A stretch of DNA of 64,000 bases from Streptomyces sp. CB01249 (GTDB taxonomy: Bacteria > Actinomycetota > Actinomycetes > Streptomycetales > Streptomycetaceae): positions 186,001-250,000 of the forward strand of contig NZ_LISW01000002.1 of the NCBI RefSeq assembly GCF_001905735.1, in the 5' to 3' direction. Both the position numbers and the translations under genes were made by a program. Below, piece by piece: positions 1 through 8,544 of the stretch (position 1 is its first letter; every line of letters begins with the position of its first letter). The notes under the pieces are model-generated. The model saw nothing but the letters and a program-made list of their open reading frames with translations. It did not search any database and was not told where the DNA came from.

Positions 1-456
1 CCGGGACCGTCGTGCGACCTGGCTGAAGCCACTTGGTCATAGTGCCCCAGGACCGGGCAACGCGAACCGGCATCCTGGCGGGGCGCGGTGGGGACCGCCC
101 CGTCGGGTCAGTGACGGGGCGGGTCGCGGTGGATGTCGGTTCGGCGCGAAACGGTTGTCCGCGGGGCTCGTCTCCGGGGCCGCGCGGGGTGCGGAAACTG
201 CGGCGTTTCGGACGGCAGGTGGGCGGGGAGCGGCGGAGAGGGTAGCGTGCGTAGCGCGCCACCGGCGGTTGTTCTCGGCCGCGCGCCTCTCTTCGATCCC
301 GCAGAATGGATTACGGAAGGCGTGCCCGAGGTTGGCTCAACGGGTGTGGACGTCGACGCGGCCCTCAGGTCCGCTCCGTCCACGACCGTATGGCCGAAAT
401 CGATGGTCGATGTGCTGGCGCGCTCGTGAGACTGGCGTAGGAGAGAAGCGAGACCT
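1..456. other. Gene-free leading region
   Basis: No reading frame here has convincing protein features, and the longer frames are high-GC noise. The stretch holds one strong hairpin near position 100 and, at its end, the purine-rich GGAGAG-type ribosome binding site of the DUF3027 gene. Any promoter for the rightward genes must lie here, but no clear -35/-10 pair was seen. The gene to the left lies outside the window. Confidence 0.5.
95..122. terminator. Hairpin, possible terminator of a gene left of the window
   Basis: Perfect 10-bp arms CCGCCCCGTC and GACGGGGCGG flank an 8-nt loop. There is no T-run on either side, which is common for Streptomyces terminators, so the role is inferred from strength and intergenic position only. 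Confidence 0.4.
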
Positions 457-1365
457 GTGAGTGCTGCGACGACGCGAGGCCGTTCGGCCCGTACCGCCCG
501 TACCCCCGCTCCCGACCGTTTGTGCGCCGAGGCGGTAGACCTCGCCCGCACGGCGGCGGAGGAGGCGGCCGCGCCGGGGATCGTGGGTGAGCATGTGGCG
601 GTGGTCTCCGAGGGGGACCGGGTCGTCACGCACTACTTCGAGTGCAAGGACCCCGGATACCGGGGCTGGCGCTGGGCCGTGACGGTGGCCCGGGCCTCCC
701 GCGCGAAGAACGTCACCCTGGACGAGACCGTGCTGCTGCCGGGCTCCGACGCGCTGCTCGCCCCGGAGTGGGTGCCGTGGAGCGAGCGGCTGCGGCCGGG
801 CGACATGGGTCCGGGGGACCTGCTGCCGACCGAGTCGGACGACCTGCGGCTCGAACCCGGCTACACGGGGGCGGACGAGCCGCTGCCGAACGCGCCGGCC
901 ACCGACGAGCTGGCCGACCTGGTGGACGTCGAGGACGCGGAGCTGACGACGCGCCCGGACCCGGCCGCGCGCGGATCGATCGCGGCGGTGGCGGAAGAGC
1001 TCGGCATGCGGCGGGTGCGGGTGCTGTCGCGTTACGGGCTGCACTCGGCGGCGGACCGCTGGGACGAGGAGTTCGGCCCCAAGACCCCGATGGCACAGGC
1101 CGCGCCGGCCTCGTGCGTCTCCTGCGCCTTCCTGGTCCCGCTGTCGGGCTCGCTGCGGCAGGCGTTCGGGGTGTGCGCGAACGAGTTCGGTCCGGCGGAC
1201 GGGCATGTGGTGTCGCTGTCGTACGGGTGCGGGGGGCACTCGGAGGCGGCGGTCATGCCGAAGCCGCCGGCGGCGGTGCCGCATCGGCTGGACACGATGC
1301 GGGTGGATGAGTACGCGTTGCACGATGAGGCCCGGGGGGTCTCGGGGGACCTGGGGCACGCGTAG
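457..1365 (+). CDS. DUF3027 domain-containing protein
   Basis: A 302-aa protein that I recognise as the actinobacterial DUF3027 family, of unknown function. The start is GTG with a GGAGAG-like ribosome binding site upstream. A cysteine cluster near the C-terminus (C220 and C223 in CVSC, C240, and C258/H261 in CGGH) looks able to bind a metal. This is seen in the sequence; the metal is inference. The N-terminal part has paired YFECKDPGYRGWRW-type motifs typical of the family. It is followed 171 nt downstream, same strand, by a large GHKL ATPase, and the pair may work together. No membrane segment or signal peptide is visible. Confidence 0.8.
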   Translation: MSAATTRGRSARTARTPAPDRLCAEAVDLARTAAEEAAAPGIVGEHVAVVSEGDRVVTHYFECKDPGYRGWRWAVTVARASRAKNVTLDETVLLPGSDALLAPEWVPWSERLRPGDMGPGDLLPTESDDLRLEPGYTGADEPLPNAPATDELADLVDVEDAELTTRPDPAARGSIAAVAEELGMRRVRVLSRYGLHSAADRWDEEFGPKTPMAQAAPASCVSCAFLVPLSGSLRQAFGVCANEFGPADGHVVSLSYGCGGHSEAAVMPKPPAAVPHRLDTMRVDEYALHDEARGVSGDLGHA

Positions 1366-1430
1366 CCGGACTTCGCCCGGGGCCGCGCTGTGGCCGGGTG
1401 GGCCGGGAGCGGGCGGGCAGGCGGTGGAAC

Positions 1431-1453
1431 CCAGCCTGTCCGGCGATTGAGGA
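1431..1453. repeat. Streptomyces-type dispersed intergenic repeat
   Basis: The core GTCCGGCGATTGAGGAC resembles a short repeat that I recall from many Streptomyces intergenic regions. Here it lies between two co-directional genes. Only one copy was noticed in the window. Function unknown. Confidence 0.4.
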
Positions 1454-1536
1454 CGGAAGCCTTCGGGTGGGGTCGGCCGGGTTCGCGTGGACCGTGGGCC
1501 GGGGTCCCTGACCCTTGACCGAGAGGGAGCACGCGC

Positions 1537-4500
1537 ATGGGCATCAACGCGACGGAGGGCGATCCGTTCGGCACCGCGCGGTTGCGGCGTGGCGTGCTCG
1601 CCGCCTGGGGCGCCGGACCCGCCCGGTTCCGGGAGGACGCCAACGCCGAGGAGGACCTCGCGCTCGGCGGCTACCGCGACCGCCTCGTGGTCGAGCTGGC
1701 CCAGAACGCCGCCGACGCGGCCGCCCGGGCCGGAACCCCGGGCCGTCTCCGGCTCACGCTGCACCCGGCAGCGGACGGCGCCCCCGCCGTGCTCGCCGCC
1801 GCGAACACAGGCGCCCCCCTGGACGCCACCGGCGTCGAATCGCTGTCCACGCTGCGCGCCTCCGCGAAGCGCGAGGGGCACGAGGGCGCCGTGGGCCGCT
1901 TCGGCGTCGGGTTCGCCGCCGTCCTCGCGGTCAGCGACGAGCCGGCGGTCGTCGGCCGGCACGGCGGCGTCCGCTGGTCCCTCGCGGAGGCCCGCGAACT
2001 CGCCCGGGAGGCCGCCGTCGGCAGCCCCGGCCTGGGCGACGAGCTGCGCCGCCGCGAAGGCCACGTACCGCTGCTGCGTCTCCCGCTGCCCGCTGAGGGC
2101 ACCGCGCCCGACGGCTACGACACCGTCGTCGTGCTGCCCCTGCGCGACGGCGTCGCCGAGGACCTGGTCGGACGCCTGCTGGCCGCCGTGGACGACGCCC
2201 TGCTCCTCACCCTGACCGGCCTGGACGAGGTCGTCGTGGAGACCCCGGAGGGCGTCCGCACCCTCCGCCGCACCCAGCACGGCCCGTACACCCACATCGA
2301 GGACTCCGCGCACGGTACGAACCGCTGGCGCACCGCCGTCCACAGCGGCCCGATCGAGCCCGCCCTGCTCGCCGACCGCCCGCTGGAGGAACGCCTCCGC
2401 CCGCACTGGTCGGTGACCTGGGCCGTCCCGGTGGACGCGGACGGCGCTCCGGTCCACCCCCGTACCGCACCCGTCGTGCACGCGCCGACGCCTACCGACG
2501 AACCGCTCGGCCTGCCCGCGCTGCTCATCGCCTCGCTGCCGCTGGACACCACCCGCAGGCACCCCGCCCCCGGACCGCTCACCGACTTCCTGGTGCAGCG
2601 CGCCGCCGACGCGTACGCGGAGCTGCTCGGCGACTGGGAGCCGGTGTCCGTCGCGACGATCGCCCTGGTCCCGGGCCCCCTGGGCCAGGGCGTGCTGGAC
2701 GGCGCGCTGCGCGGCGCGATCCTGGAGCGGCTGCCGCGCGTGGCGTTCCTGGAGCCCGCCGCCCCGCGCGACCCCGCCGCCGAACCGGAGCGCTGGGACG
2801 GCTGGGACGAGGGCGTCCGCAAGGACACGGTCGGGCTGCGGCCGGTCGAGGCCGAGGTGGTGGAGGGCGCCGGCACGCTGACGGTCGCCGTGCTGGCCGA
2901 GGTGCTGCCGTGCCTGCTGCCCGCCGGGCTCGAACGGCGCGTCGAACTGCGCACGCTCGGCGTCGCCCGCGTCCCGCTGACCGAGGCGATCGACCGCCTG
3001 GCCGGCCTGGAACGCGAACCCGCCTGGTGGCGGCGGCTCTACGACAGCCTGGCCGGGGTGGACCCGGACCGCCTCTCGGGCCTCCCGGTCCCGCTGGCGG
3101 GCACCACCCCGGACGTGCTTCCCCGCACCACCATCGGCCCCCGCCAGGTCCTCCTCCCGCTCCCCGACGCCCTGTCCGGGCCCGTCCTGGACCGTCTCGG
3201 GCGGCTCGGGCTCAAGGTCGCGCATCCGGACGCCGCGCATCCGCTCCTGGAGAAGCTGGGGGCCCTGCCCGCCACGCCGCGCGCCGTGCTGACGACCCCG
3301 CAGGTGCGGGCCGCCGTCGCCGGGTCGCTGGACGCGGGCGAGATCTGGGACGAGGACGCGCTCGACGGCGACGAGCTGGCGGAGACCGTGCTCACCCTGG
3401 TCCGTGACGCCGCCCTGGAGCCGGGCGAGGAGCCCTGGCTCGGCGCGCTCGCGCTGCCCGACGAGGACGGCGAACTCGCCCCCGCCGGGGAACTCGTGCT
3501 GCCGGACAGCCCGTTCGCCGGGGTCATGCGCGAGGGCGAACTCGCCCTGTGCGACGCGGAGCTGGCCGACCGCTGGGGCGAACAGCCGCTCACCGCCTGC
3601 GGGGTGCTCGCCACCTTCGCGCTCGTACGGGCCACGGACGTCGTCCTGGACCCGGACGAGCTGGAGCCCCGGGACGGCGACTTCGCGGAGCCGGACGACG
3701 CCGGGCTGCTCGACGCGGTGGACGTGTGGTGCGAGGACATCCTCGACCAGTGGCCGGACAGCCCGGTGCCGCCGGTCGCGACCGAGCTCGTCGCCGTACG
3801 CGATCTGGACCTGGTGGACGACGACGCCTGGCCGCAGGCCCTCGCGATGCTGGCGCGGCCGCCGCTGCGGGACGCGCTCACGCAGCCGGTCCGGGTGCTG
3901 CTCCCGGACGGCACCACGGAGTCCGTCCGCCCGTACACCGCCTGGTGGCTGCGCGGCCACCCGGTGCTGGACGGCCGCCGCCCGGCGGGCCTGCGCGCCC
4001 ACGGCGGCGACCCCCGGCTCGCGGGGCTCTACGACTCCGCCGACGCGACCGGCTTCGAGGACGCCGAGGTGCTGCGCGCGCTGGGCGTACGGACGTCGGT
4101 CGCCGCCCTCCTGGACGAGCCGGGCGGGGCCGCCGAGCTGCTGGGCCGCCTCGCCGACGCGGACCGCCCGGTCACCGCCGTACAACTGCACGGGCTGTAC
4201 ACCGCCCTGTCCGCGCTCGACCCGGACCAGGTCACGCTGCCGGACGAGTTGCGGGCGGTCGTGGACGGCGAGGTGCGGGTGGTCGACGCGGCGGACGCCG
4301 TGATCGCCGACGCGCCGGACCTGCTGCCGCTCACCGAGGGGCTGCCGCTGCTGCCCGTCGCCCCGGCGCACGCGGCGGAGCTGGCCGAGCTGTTCCAGGT
4401 GCGGCGGCTCGGCGAGACCGTGGCGGCCGAGGTCACGAGCGACGGTGAGGAGCACGAGGTGCCCGAGTCCGTCCGCGTCCTGCTGGGGCCCGCCACCCCG

Positions 4501-4716
4501 GCCACGTACATCGAACACGGCGAACTCCGCGCGGGCGGCGTGGAACTCGACTGGCGCCGCACCCCCGACGGCGTGGTCCACGCCGCGACCCTGGAGGGCG
4601 TGGCGGCGGGCCTGGCCTGGGCCGCCGCCCAGTGGCCCCGCCGCTTCGAGGTCGCCGCGCTGCTGGAGGACCCGTCCCGTACGGAGGAGCTGGCCCGGGA
4701 CCGCTGGTTCGACTGA
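1537..4716 (+). CDS. Sacsin N-terminal ATPase-like (GHKL/Hsp90-fold) protein
   Basis: A 1059-aa protein whose first ~250 residues form a GHKL ATP-binding fold: N-box ELAQNAADA with E53 and N57, a G1-like loop around ANTGAPLD (residues 89-96), and the G2 lid GRFGVGFAAV (120-129). These are the features of Hsp90/sacsin ATPases. The remaining ~800 residues are rich in acidic and hydrophobic blocks and match no domain that I recognise. ATG start with GAGAGGGAG upstream. It is far longer than histidine kinases and lacks a dimerisation/phosphoacceptor region, so a chaperone-like or nucleic-acid-associated ATPase is more likely than a sensor kinase. The neighbour upstream is DUF3027. Substrate unknown. 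Confidence 0.8.
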   Translation: MGINATEGDPFGTARLRRGVLAAWGAGPARFREDANAEEDLALGGYRDRLVVELAQNAADAAARAGTPGRLRLTLHPAADGAPAVLAAANTGAPLDATGVESLSTLRASAKREGHEGAVGRFGVGFAAVLAVSDEPAVVGRHGGVRWSLAEARELAREAAVGSPGLGDELRRREGHVPLLRLPLPAEGTAPDGYDTVVVLPLRDGVAEDLVGRLLAAVDDALLLTLTGLDEVVVETPEGVRTLRRTQHGPYTHIEDSAHGTNRWRTAVHSGPIEPALLADRPLEERLRPHWSVTWAVPVDADGAPVHPRTAPVVHAPTPTDEPLGLPALLIASLPLDTTRRHPAPGPLTDFLVQRAADAYAELLGDWEPVSVATIALVPGPLGQGVLDGALRGAILERLPRVAFLEPAAPRDPAAEPERWDGWDEGVRKDTVGLRPVEAEVVEGAGTLTVAVLAEVLPCLLPAGLERRVELRTLGVARVPLTEAIDRLAGLEREPAWWRRLYDSLAGVDPDRLSGLPVPLAGTTPDVLPRTTIGPRQVLLPLPDALSGPVLDRLGRLGLKVAHPDAAHPLLEKLGALPATPRAVLTTPQVRAAVAGSLDAGEIWDEDALDGDELAETVLTLVRDAALEPGEEPWLGALALPDEDGELAPAGELVLPDSPFAGVMREGELALCDAELADRWGEQPLTACGVLATFALVRATDVVLDPDELEPRDGDFAEPDDAGLLDAVDVWCEDILDQWPDSPVPPVATELVAVRDLDLVDDDAWPQALAMLARPPLRDALTQPVRVLLPDGTTESVRPYTAWWLRGHPVLDGRRPAGLRAHGGDPRLAGLYDSADATGFEDAEVLRALGVRTSVAALLDEPGGAAELLGRLADADRPVTAVQLHGLYTALSALDPDQVTLPDELRAVVDGEVRVVDAADAVIADAPDLLPLTEGLPLLPVAPAHAAELAELFQVRRLGETVAAEVTSDGEEHEVPESVRVLLGPATPATYIEHGELRAGGVELDWRRTPDGVVHAATLEGVAAGLAWAAAQWPRRFEVAALLEDPSRTEELARDRWFD

Positions 4717-4853
4717 TACCGGCCGGAAGCACGCAGCAGTCTGTGGCATCTACACCGATATGGGAGACCTTCGCAGAATCTTCAAATTCTGCACAACCGT
4801 TCACATCGTTCACCCGTCTGGTCTGTTGAGTCGTCCCGACTCGACCGACCATC

Positions 4854-4882
4854 GGCCCGTACGTCCGCGCGCGGACCGGGCC
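4854..4882 (+). other. Long hairpin in the 5' leader of the secreted protein
   Basis: The stem GGCCCG/CGGGCC continues, after a TAC bulge on one side, into the perfect palindrome GTCCGCGCGCGGAC. It ends about 20 nt before the ATG at 4903. It could stabilise the mRNA or affect initiation. The role is inference. Confidence 0.35.
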
Positions 4883-4902
4883 CTTCCCGCGGGGAAACAC
4901 AC

Positions 4903-5643
4903 ATGCGCATGCGCACAACTGCCGCCGTCGCCGTCGGCACCCTGGCCCTGACCGCCCTCGCCGTGCCGGCCGCCCAGGCCGACGGCGGTTACGGCGACAC
5001 CGCCATCACCAAGGTCACGGTCAACGGCGGCAAGAACGTGGTTCTCGGTGTCAGCGAGGTCAAGAAGTTCACGGTCTCCGTGACGGCGAGGGACAACTCC
5101 GGGATCAAGGGCGCCGACATCAGCGTCCACGGACCGGGCTTCGGCTACATGTCCAGCACGACCAAGTGCTCCGGCAGCACCTGCTCGGCGACGTTCACCG
5201 TCGACCCGAAGGCCGACCTCATGTACTCCAACGACTACGCGGGGACCTGGTACGTCGACGCGTGGGTGGACGCCGGGGACGGCGACTACATCTGGAAGGA
5301 GAAGGCCGCCTCCTTCAAGTTCCAGCGTGCCTCGCGGCAGACCGTCAACGCCTCCCCCGAGCCCGTCAAGAAGGGCAAGACCATCACCGTCACCGGCTGG
5401 CTCTCGCGGGCCAACTGGGACGACTTCAAGTACCACGGCTACACCAGCCAGTCCGTGAAGCTGCAGTTCCGTAAGAAGGGCAGCAGCACCTACACCACGG
5501 TGAAGACCGTCAAGACGAACAACAAGGGCGACGCCAAGACGACTGTGAAGGCCACGGTCGACGGCTACTGGCGCTACAGCTTCGCCGGTACGTCCACCAC
5601 CCCGGCCGCCACCGCCACGGGCGACTACGTCGACGTGAAGTAG
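4903..5643 (+). CDS. Secreted protein with two Ig-like beta-rich regions
   Basis: 246 aa with a clean Sec signal peptide (MRMRTTAA, hydrophobic core, cleavage near AQA-DGG at residue ~27). The mature part is Thr/Ser/Lys-rich and beta-prone, with a possible disulfide pair (KCSGSTC) near residue 90. It falls into two halves separated near ASPEPVKKGKTITVTGW, which resembles bacterial Ig-like or calcium-binding-protein annotations in Streptomyces. No LPxTG or transmembrane tail, so it should be released. GGGGAA precedes the ATG. Function unknown. Confidence 0.75.
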   Translation: MRMRTTAAVAVGTLALTALAVPAAQADGGYGDTAITKVTVNGGKNVVLGVSEVKKFTVSVTARDNSGIKGADISVHGPGFGYMSSTTKCSGSTCSATFTVDPKADLMYSNDYAGTWYVDAWVDAGDGDYIWKEKAASFKFQRASRQTVNASPEPVKKGKTITVTGWLSRANWDDFKYHGYTSQSVKLQFRKKGSSTYTTVKTVKTNNKGDAKTTVKATVDGYWRYSFAGTSTTPAATATGDYVDVK

Positions 5644-5651
5644 CCCGGCCC

Positions 5652-5684
5652 GGGCCGCCGTTTCACGCCCCGAAGCGGCGGCCC
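5652..5684. terminator. Bidirectional hairpin terminator between convergent genes
   Basis: Perfect 9-bp arms GGGCCGCCG and CGGCGGCCC separated by 15 nt. It lies just after the secreted-protein stop codon and runs into the last codons of the convergent P-type ATPase gene. Confidence 0.55.
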
Positions 5685-8056
5685 ACCAGCCGCCAGACGT
5701 ACTCCAGCGCCACCGACGCCACCACGGCGATGCCCACCGCCGTCCACGGCATCTGCGTCCCCACCAGCTTCAGGGCGAAGAAGTCCTGGAGCCACGGCAC
5801 CGCGAGGACGATCAGGAACGCCAGGCCCATCGCGGCCACCAGGCAGATCCGCCACCAGGTGTACGGGCGGGCGATGATCGCCAGGACCCACATCGAGACC
5901 AGGAACAGAGTGAGCGTCGCCGCGCTCGTCTCCGCGTCCAGCGCGCCCGTACCGGAGTAGTGGTGGCGGGCGATCAGGTACATCACGAAGGTCGCGGCGG
6001 CGCAGATGACGCCCGACGGGATCGCGTACCGCATCACGCGGCGTACGAAGTGCGGATGCGCGCGCTCCTTGTTCGGGGCAAGGGCCAGGAAGAACGCCGG
6101 GACGCCGATCGTCAGCGTGGACAGCAGGGTCAGATGGCGCGGCAGGAACGGGTACTCGACCTGGAAGCAGACCACCAGGACCGCCAGCAGCACCGAGTAC
6201 ACGGTCTTCGTCAGGAACAGGGTCGCGACCCGGGTGATGTTGCCGATCACGCGACGGCCCTCGGCGACCACGGACGGCAGGGTCGCGAAGCTGTTGTTCA
6301 GCAGCACGATCTGGGCCACCGCGCGCGTCGCCTCGGAGCCCGAGCCCATGGAGACGCCGATGTCGGCGTCCTTCAGCGCGAGGACGTCGTTGACGCCGTC
6401 GCCGGTCATCGCGACCGTGTGCCCGCGTGACTGGAGCGCGGCGACCATCTCCCGCTTCTGCTGCGGGGTGACCCGGCCGAACACCGCGTTCTGCTCCATC
6501 GCGGTGGCCATCTCGTCCGTGTCCTCGGGGAGCCGCCGCGCATCCACGGGGTGCTCCGCGCCCTCCATCCCGAGCTTCGCGGCCACCGCGCCGACCGAGA
6601 CCGCGTTGTCGCCGGAGATCACCTTCGTCGCGACCCGCTGCTCGCCGAAGTACGCGAGGGTCCGCCCCGCGTCGGGCCGCAGCCGCTGTTCCAGGACGAC
6701 GAGCGCGGCCGGCTCCGCCCCCTGCGCCGCGTCCGGCGCGTCCAGCTCGCCCCGCGCCCGGGCCAGCAGCAGCACCCGGAGGCCCTGTTCGTTGAGCTGC
6801 CCGATCTCCGCGAGCGCCGGGTCGGCCTCGGACAGCAGCACGTCGGGCGCGCCCAGCAGCCAGGCGGAGGAGGCGCCGCCGTCCTCGGTGAACGCGGCGC
6901 CGCTGTACTTGCGGGCGGAGGAGAAGGGCAGCGTTCCGGTGGTCGTCCAGGCGCCGTCCTCCGGGGCCGGGTAGGCATCGATGATGGCCTGGAGGCTGGC
7001 ATTGGGCCGGGGCTCGGACGCGCCGAAGGCCGCCAGGACGCGACGCAGATACGGTTCCTCGGCGTCCCCCAGCGGACGCAGCTCCGTGACGTCCATACCG
7101 CCCTCGGTGAGCGTGCCGGTCTTGTCGAGGCAGACGACGTCGACCCGGGCCAGGCCCTCGATGGCGGGCAGCTCCTGCACCAGGCACTGCTTGCGGCCCA
7201 GGCGTACGACCCCGATCGCGAAGGCGACCGAGGTCAGCAGGACCAGCCCCTCCGGGATCATCGGGACGATCCCGCCGACCGTGCGGGCGATGGAGTCCTT
7301 GAAGTTGTGCTCCTTGACCACCAGCTGGCTGATCACCAGCGCGGTCGCGGTCGGCACCATCATCCAGGTGATGTACTTCAGGATGGTCGAGATGCCGCTG
7401 CGCAGCTCGGACCGTACGAGCGTGAAGCGGGACGCCTCCTCGGCGAGCTGCGCCGCGTACGCCTCGCGCCCCACCTTCGTCGCGGTGAACGCGCCGCCCC
7501 CGGCGACGACGAAGCTGCCGGACATCACCGTGTCGCCGGTCTTCTTGAGGACCGGGTCCGCCTCGCCGGTGAGCAGGGACTCGTCCACCTCCAGGCCGTC
7601 CGCCTCGGCGACCGTGCCGTCCACGACGACCTTGTCCCCGGGGCCCAGCTCGATCAGGTCGCCGAGGACGATCTCGGAGGTGTGGATCGCGGCGGCCTTC
7701 CCGTCGCGCCGGACGACGGGTTTCGACTCACCGACGACCGCGAGGCTGTCCAGCGTCTTCTTGGCCCGCCACTCCTGCACGATCCCGATGCCGGTGTTGG
7801 CGATGATCACGAAGCCGAACAGGCTGTCCTGGATCGGCGCGACGGCCAGCATGATCACCCAGAGCACGCCGATGATCAGGTTGAACCGGGTGAAGACGTT
7901 GGCCCGGACGATCTCGGTCAGCGACCGCGAGGACCGCACCGGTACGTCGTTGACCTCGCCCCGCGAGATCCGCTCGGCGACCTCGGCCGCCGTCAGCCCG
8001 CGCCCGGGAGCGCCGGCGCGCTGCTCCCCGGAAAGTTCGGATGCCCGCTGCGTCAT
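5663..8056 (-). CDS. Cation-translocating P-type ATPase, CtpE-like
   Basis: 797 aa with all P-type ATPase landmarks: actuator loop LTGEAD (162-167), M4 motif PMIPEG (265-270), phosphorylation site DKTGTLTE (D311), nucleotide-site KYSG (383-386), and hinge TGDGVND (551-557). Six or more C-terminal hydrophobic helices follow. It lacks the N-terminal metal-binding domain and CPx motif of heavy-metal pumps. The layout fits the mycobacterial CtpE (calcium uptake) branch, but the ion is inference. It acts in the cytoplasmic membrane. The small DUF2530 membrane-protein gene lies just upstream on the same strand, 24 nt away, so the two are probably co-transcribed. Confidence 0.9.
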   Translation of the reverse strand: MTQRASELSGEQRAGAPGRGLTAAEVAERISRGEVNDVPVRSSRSLTEIVRANVFTRFNLIIGVLWVIMLAVAPIQDSLFGFVIIANTGIGIVQEWRAKKTLDSLAVVGESKPVVRRDGKAAAIHTSEIVLGDLIELGPGDKVVVDGTVAEADGLEVDESLLTGEADPVLKKTGDTVMSGSFVVAGGGAFTATKVGREAYAAQLAEEASRFTLVRSELRSGISTILKYITWMMVPTATALVISQLVVKEHNFKDSIARTVGGIVPMIPEGLVLLTSVAFAIGVVRLGRKQCLVQELPAIEGLARVDVVCLDKTGTLTEGGMDVTELRPLGDAEEPYLRRVLAAFGASEPRPNASLQAIIDAYPAPEDGAWTTTGTLPFSSARKYSGAAFTEDGGASSAWLLGAPDVLLSEADPALAEIGQLNEQGLRVLLLARARGELDAPDAAQGAEPAALVVLEQRLRPDAGRTLAYFGEQRVATKVISGDNAVSVGAVAAKLGMEGAEHPVDARRLPEDTDEMATAMEQNAVFGRVTPQQKREMVAALQSRGHTVAMTGDGVNDVLALKDADIGVSMGSGSEATRAVAQIVLLNNSFATLPSVVAEGRRVIGNITRVATLFLTKTVYSVLLAVLVVCFQVEYPFLPRHLTLLSTLTIGVPAFFLALAPNKERAHPHFVRRVMRYAIPSGVICAAATFVMYLIARHHYSGTGALDAETSAATLTLFLVSMWVLAIIARPYTWWRICLVAAMGLAFLIVLAVPWLQDFFALKLVGTQMPWTAVGIAVVASVALEYVWRLVGRRFGA

Positions 8057-8080
8057 GGTTCGACGGTACGGGGCTCCGCC

Positions 8081-8356
8081 TCAGTCGGCCTGCGGGTCCG
8101 CCGCCGTCGCCGCGGCCGCCGCGCGCTTGAGGGCCGCGTCGCGGCCCCGTACGTACCAGATGCCGATCAGGCCGAGGCCCGCGCCGGCCAGGCAGGTCCA
8201 CACCCACCACAGATGGCCGTGGTCGTCGTACCAGCTGTAGAACGGGATCTGGACGAGGAAGAGGACGAACCAGAGGATCGTGCCGCCGGTGATGGTCGCG
8301 ACGACCGGGCCCTCCAGGGGCTCCGGTGCCTCGTGCTTGGGTGTCCACTTCGCCAT
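8081..8356 (-). CDS. DUF2530 small membrane protein
   Basis: 91 aa with two predicted transmembrane helices (about residues 20-40 and 50-67) separated by YSWYDDHGHLWW, followed by a charged Ala-rich tail. It matches my memory of the DUF2530 family. It sits directly upstream of the P-type ATPase gene on the same strand, so a joint role in the membrane is possible but unproven. Confidence 0.75.
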   Translation of the reverse strand: MAKWTPKHEAPEPLEGPVVATITGGTILWFVLFLVQIPFYSWYDDHGHLWWVWTCLAGAGLGLIGIWYVRGRDAALKRAAAAATAADPQAD

Positions 8357-8544
8357 GCAGACATGTTATGTCGCGCAACAGAGGTCTCCGCTCGGGCCAG
8401 TCGGCCCAAGGGTCTACGCGCGGAGATAGCGATCTTCGCCTTATGTATTCATACTGAATCTGCTTACGGCTGGCTCGAATTATTCGTGTGAAAGTCCAAA
8501 GCTGACCACTTTTGATCCCCTCTAGGCACGTACTGAGGTCATAC

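Noticed and set aside
337..4749. A 1470-codon open frame on the minus strand opposite the GHKL ATPase gene
   Set aside because: High-GC DNA lacks stop codons in antisense frames. The product is Arg/Gly/Gln-rich low-complexity sequence with no domain, and the plus strand carries clear ATPase motifs.
5625..7187. A 520-codon minus-strand frame inside the P-type ATPase gene
   Set aside because: Same strand but a different frame from the ATPase; Arg/Gly-rich noise, while the other frame holds all P-type motifs.
8357..8544. Purine riboswitch before the NCS2 permease
   Set aside because: The AT-rich leader does not show the three-way-junction core or the paired loops of purine aptamers.
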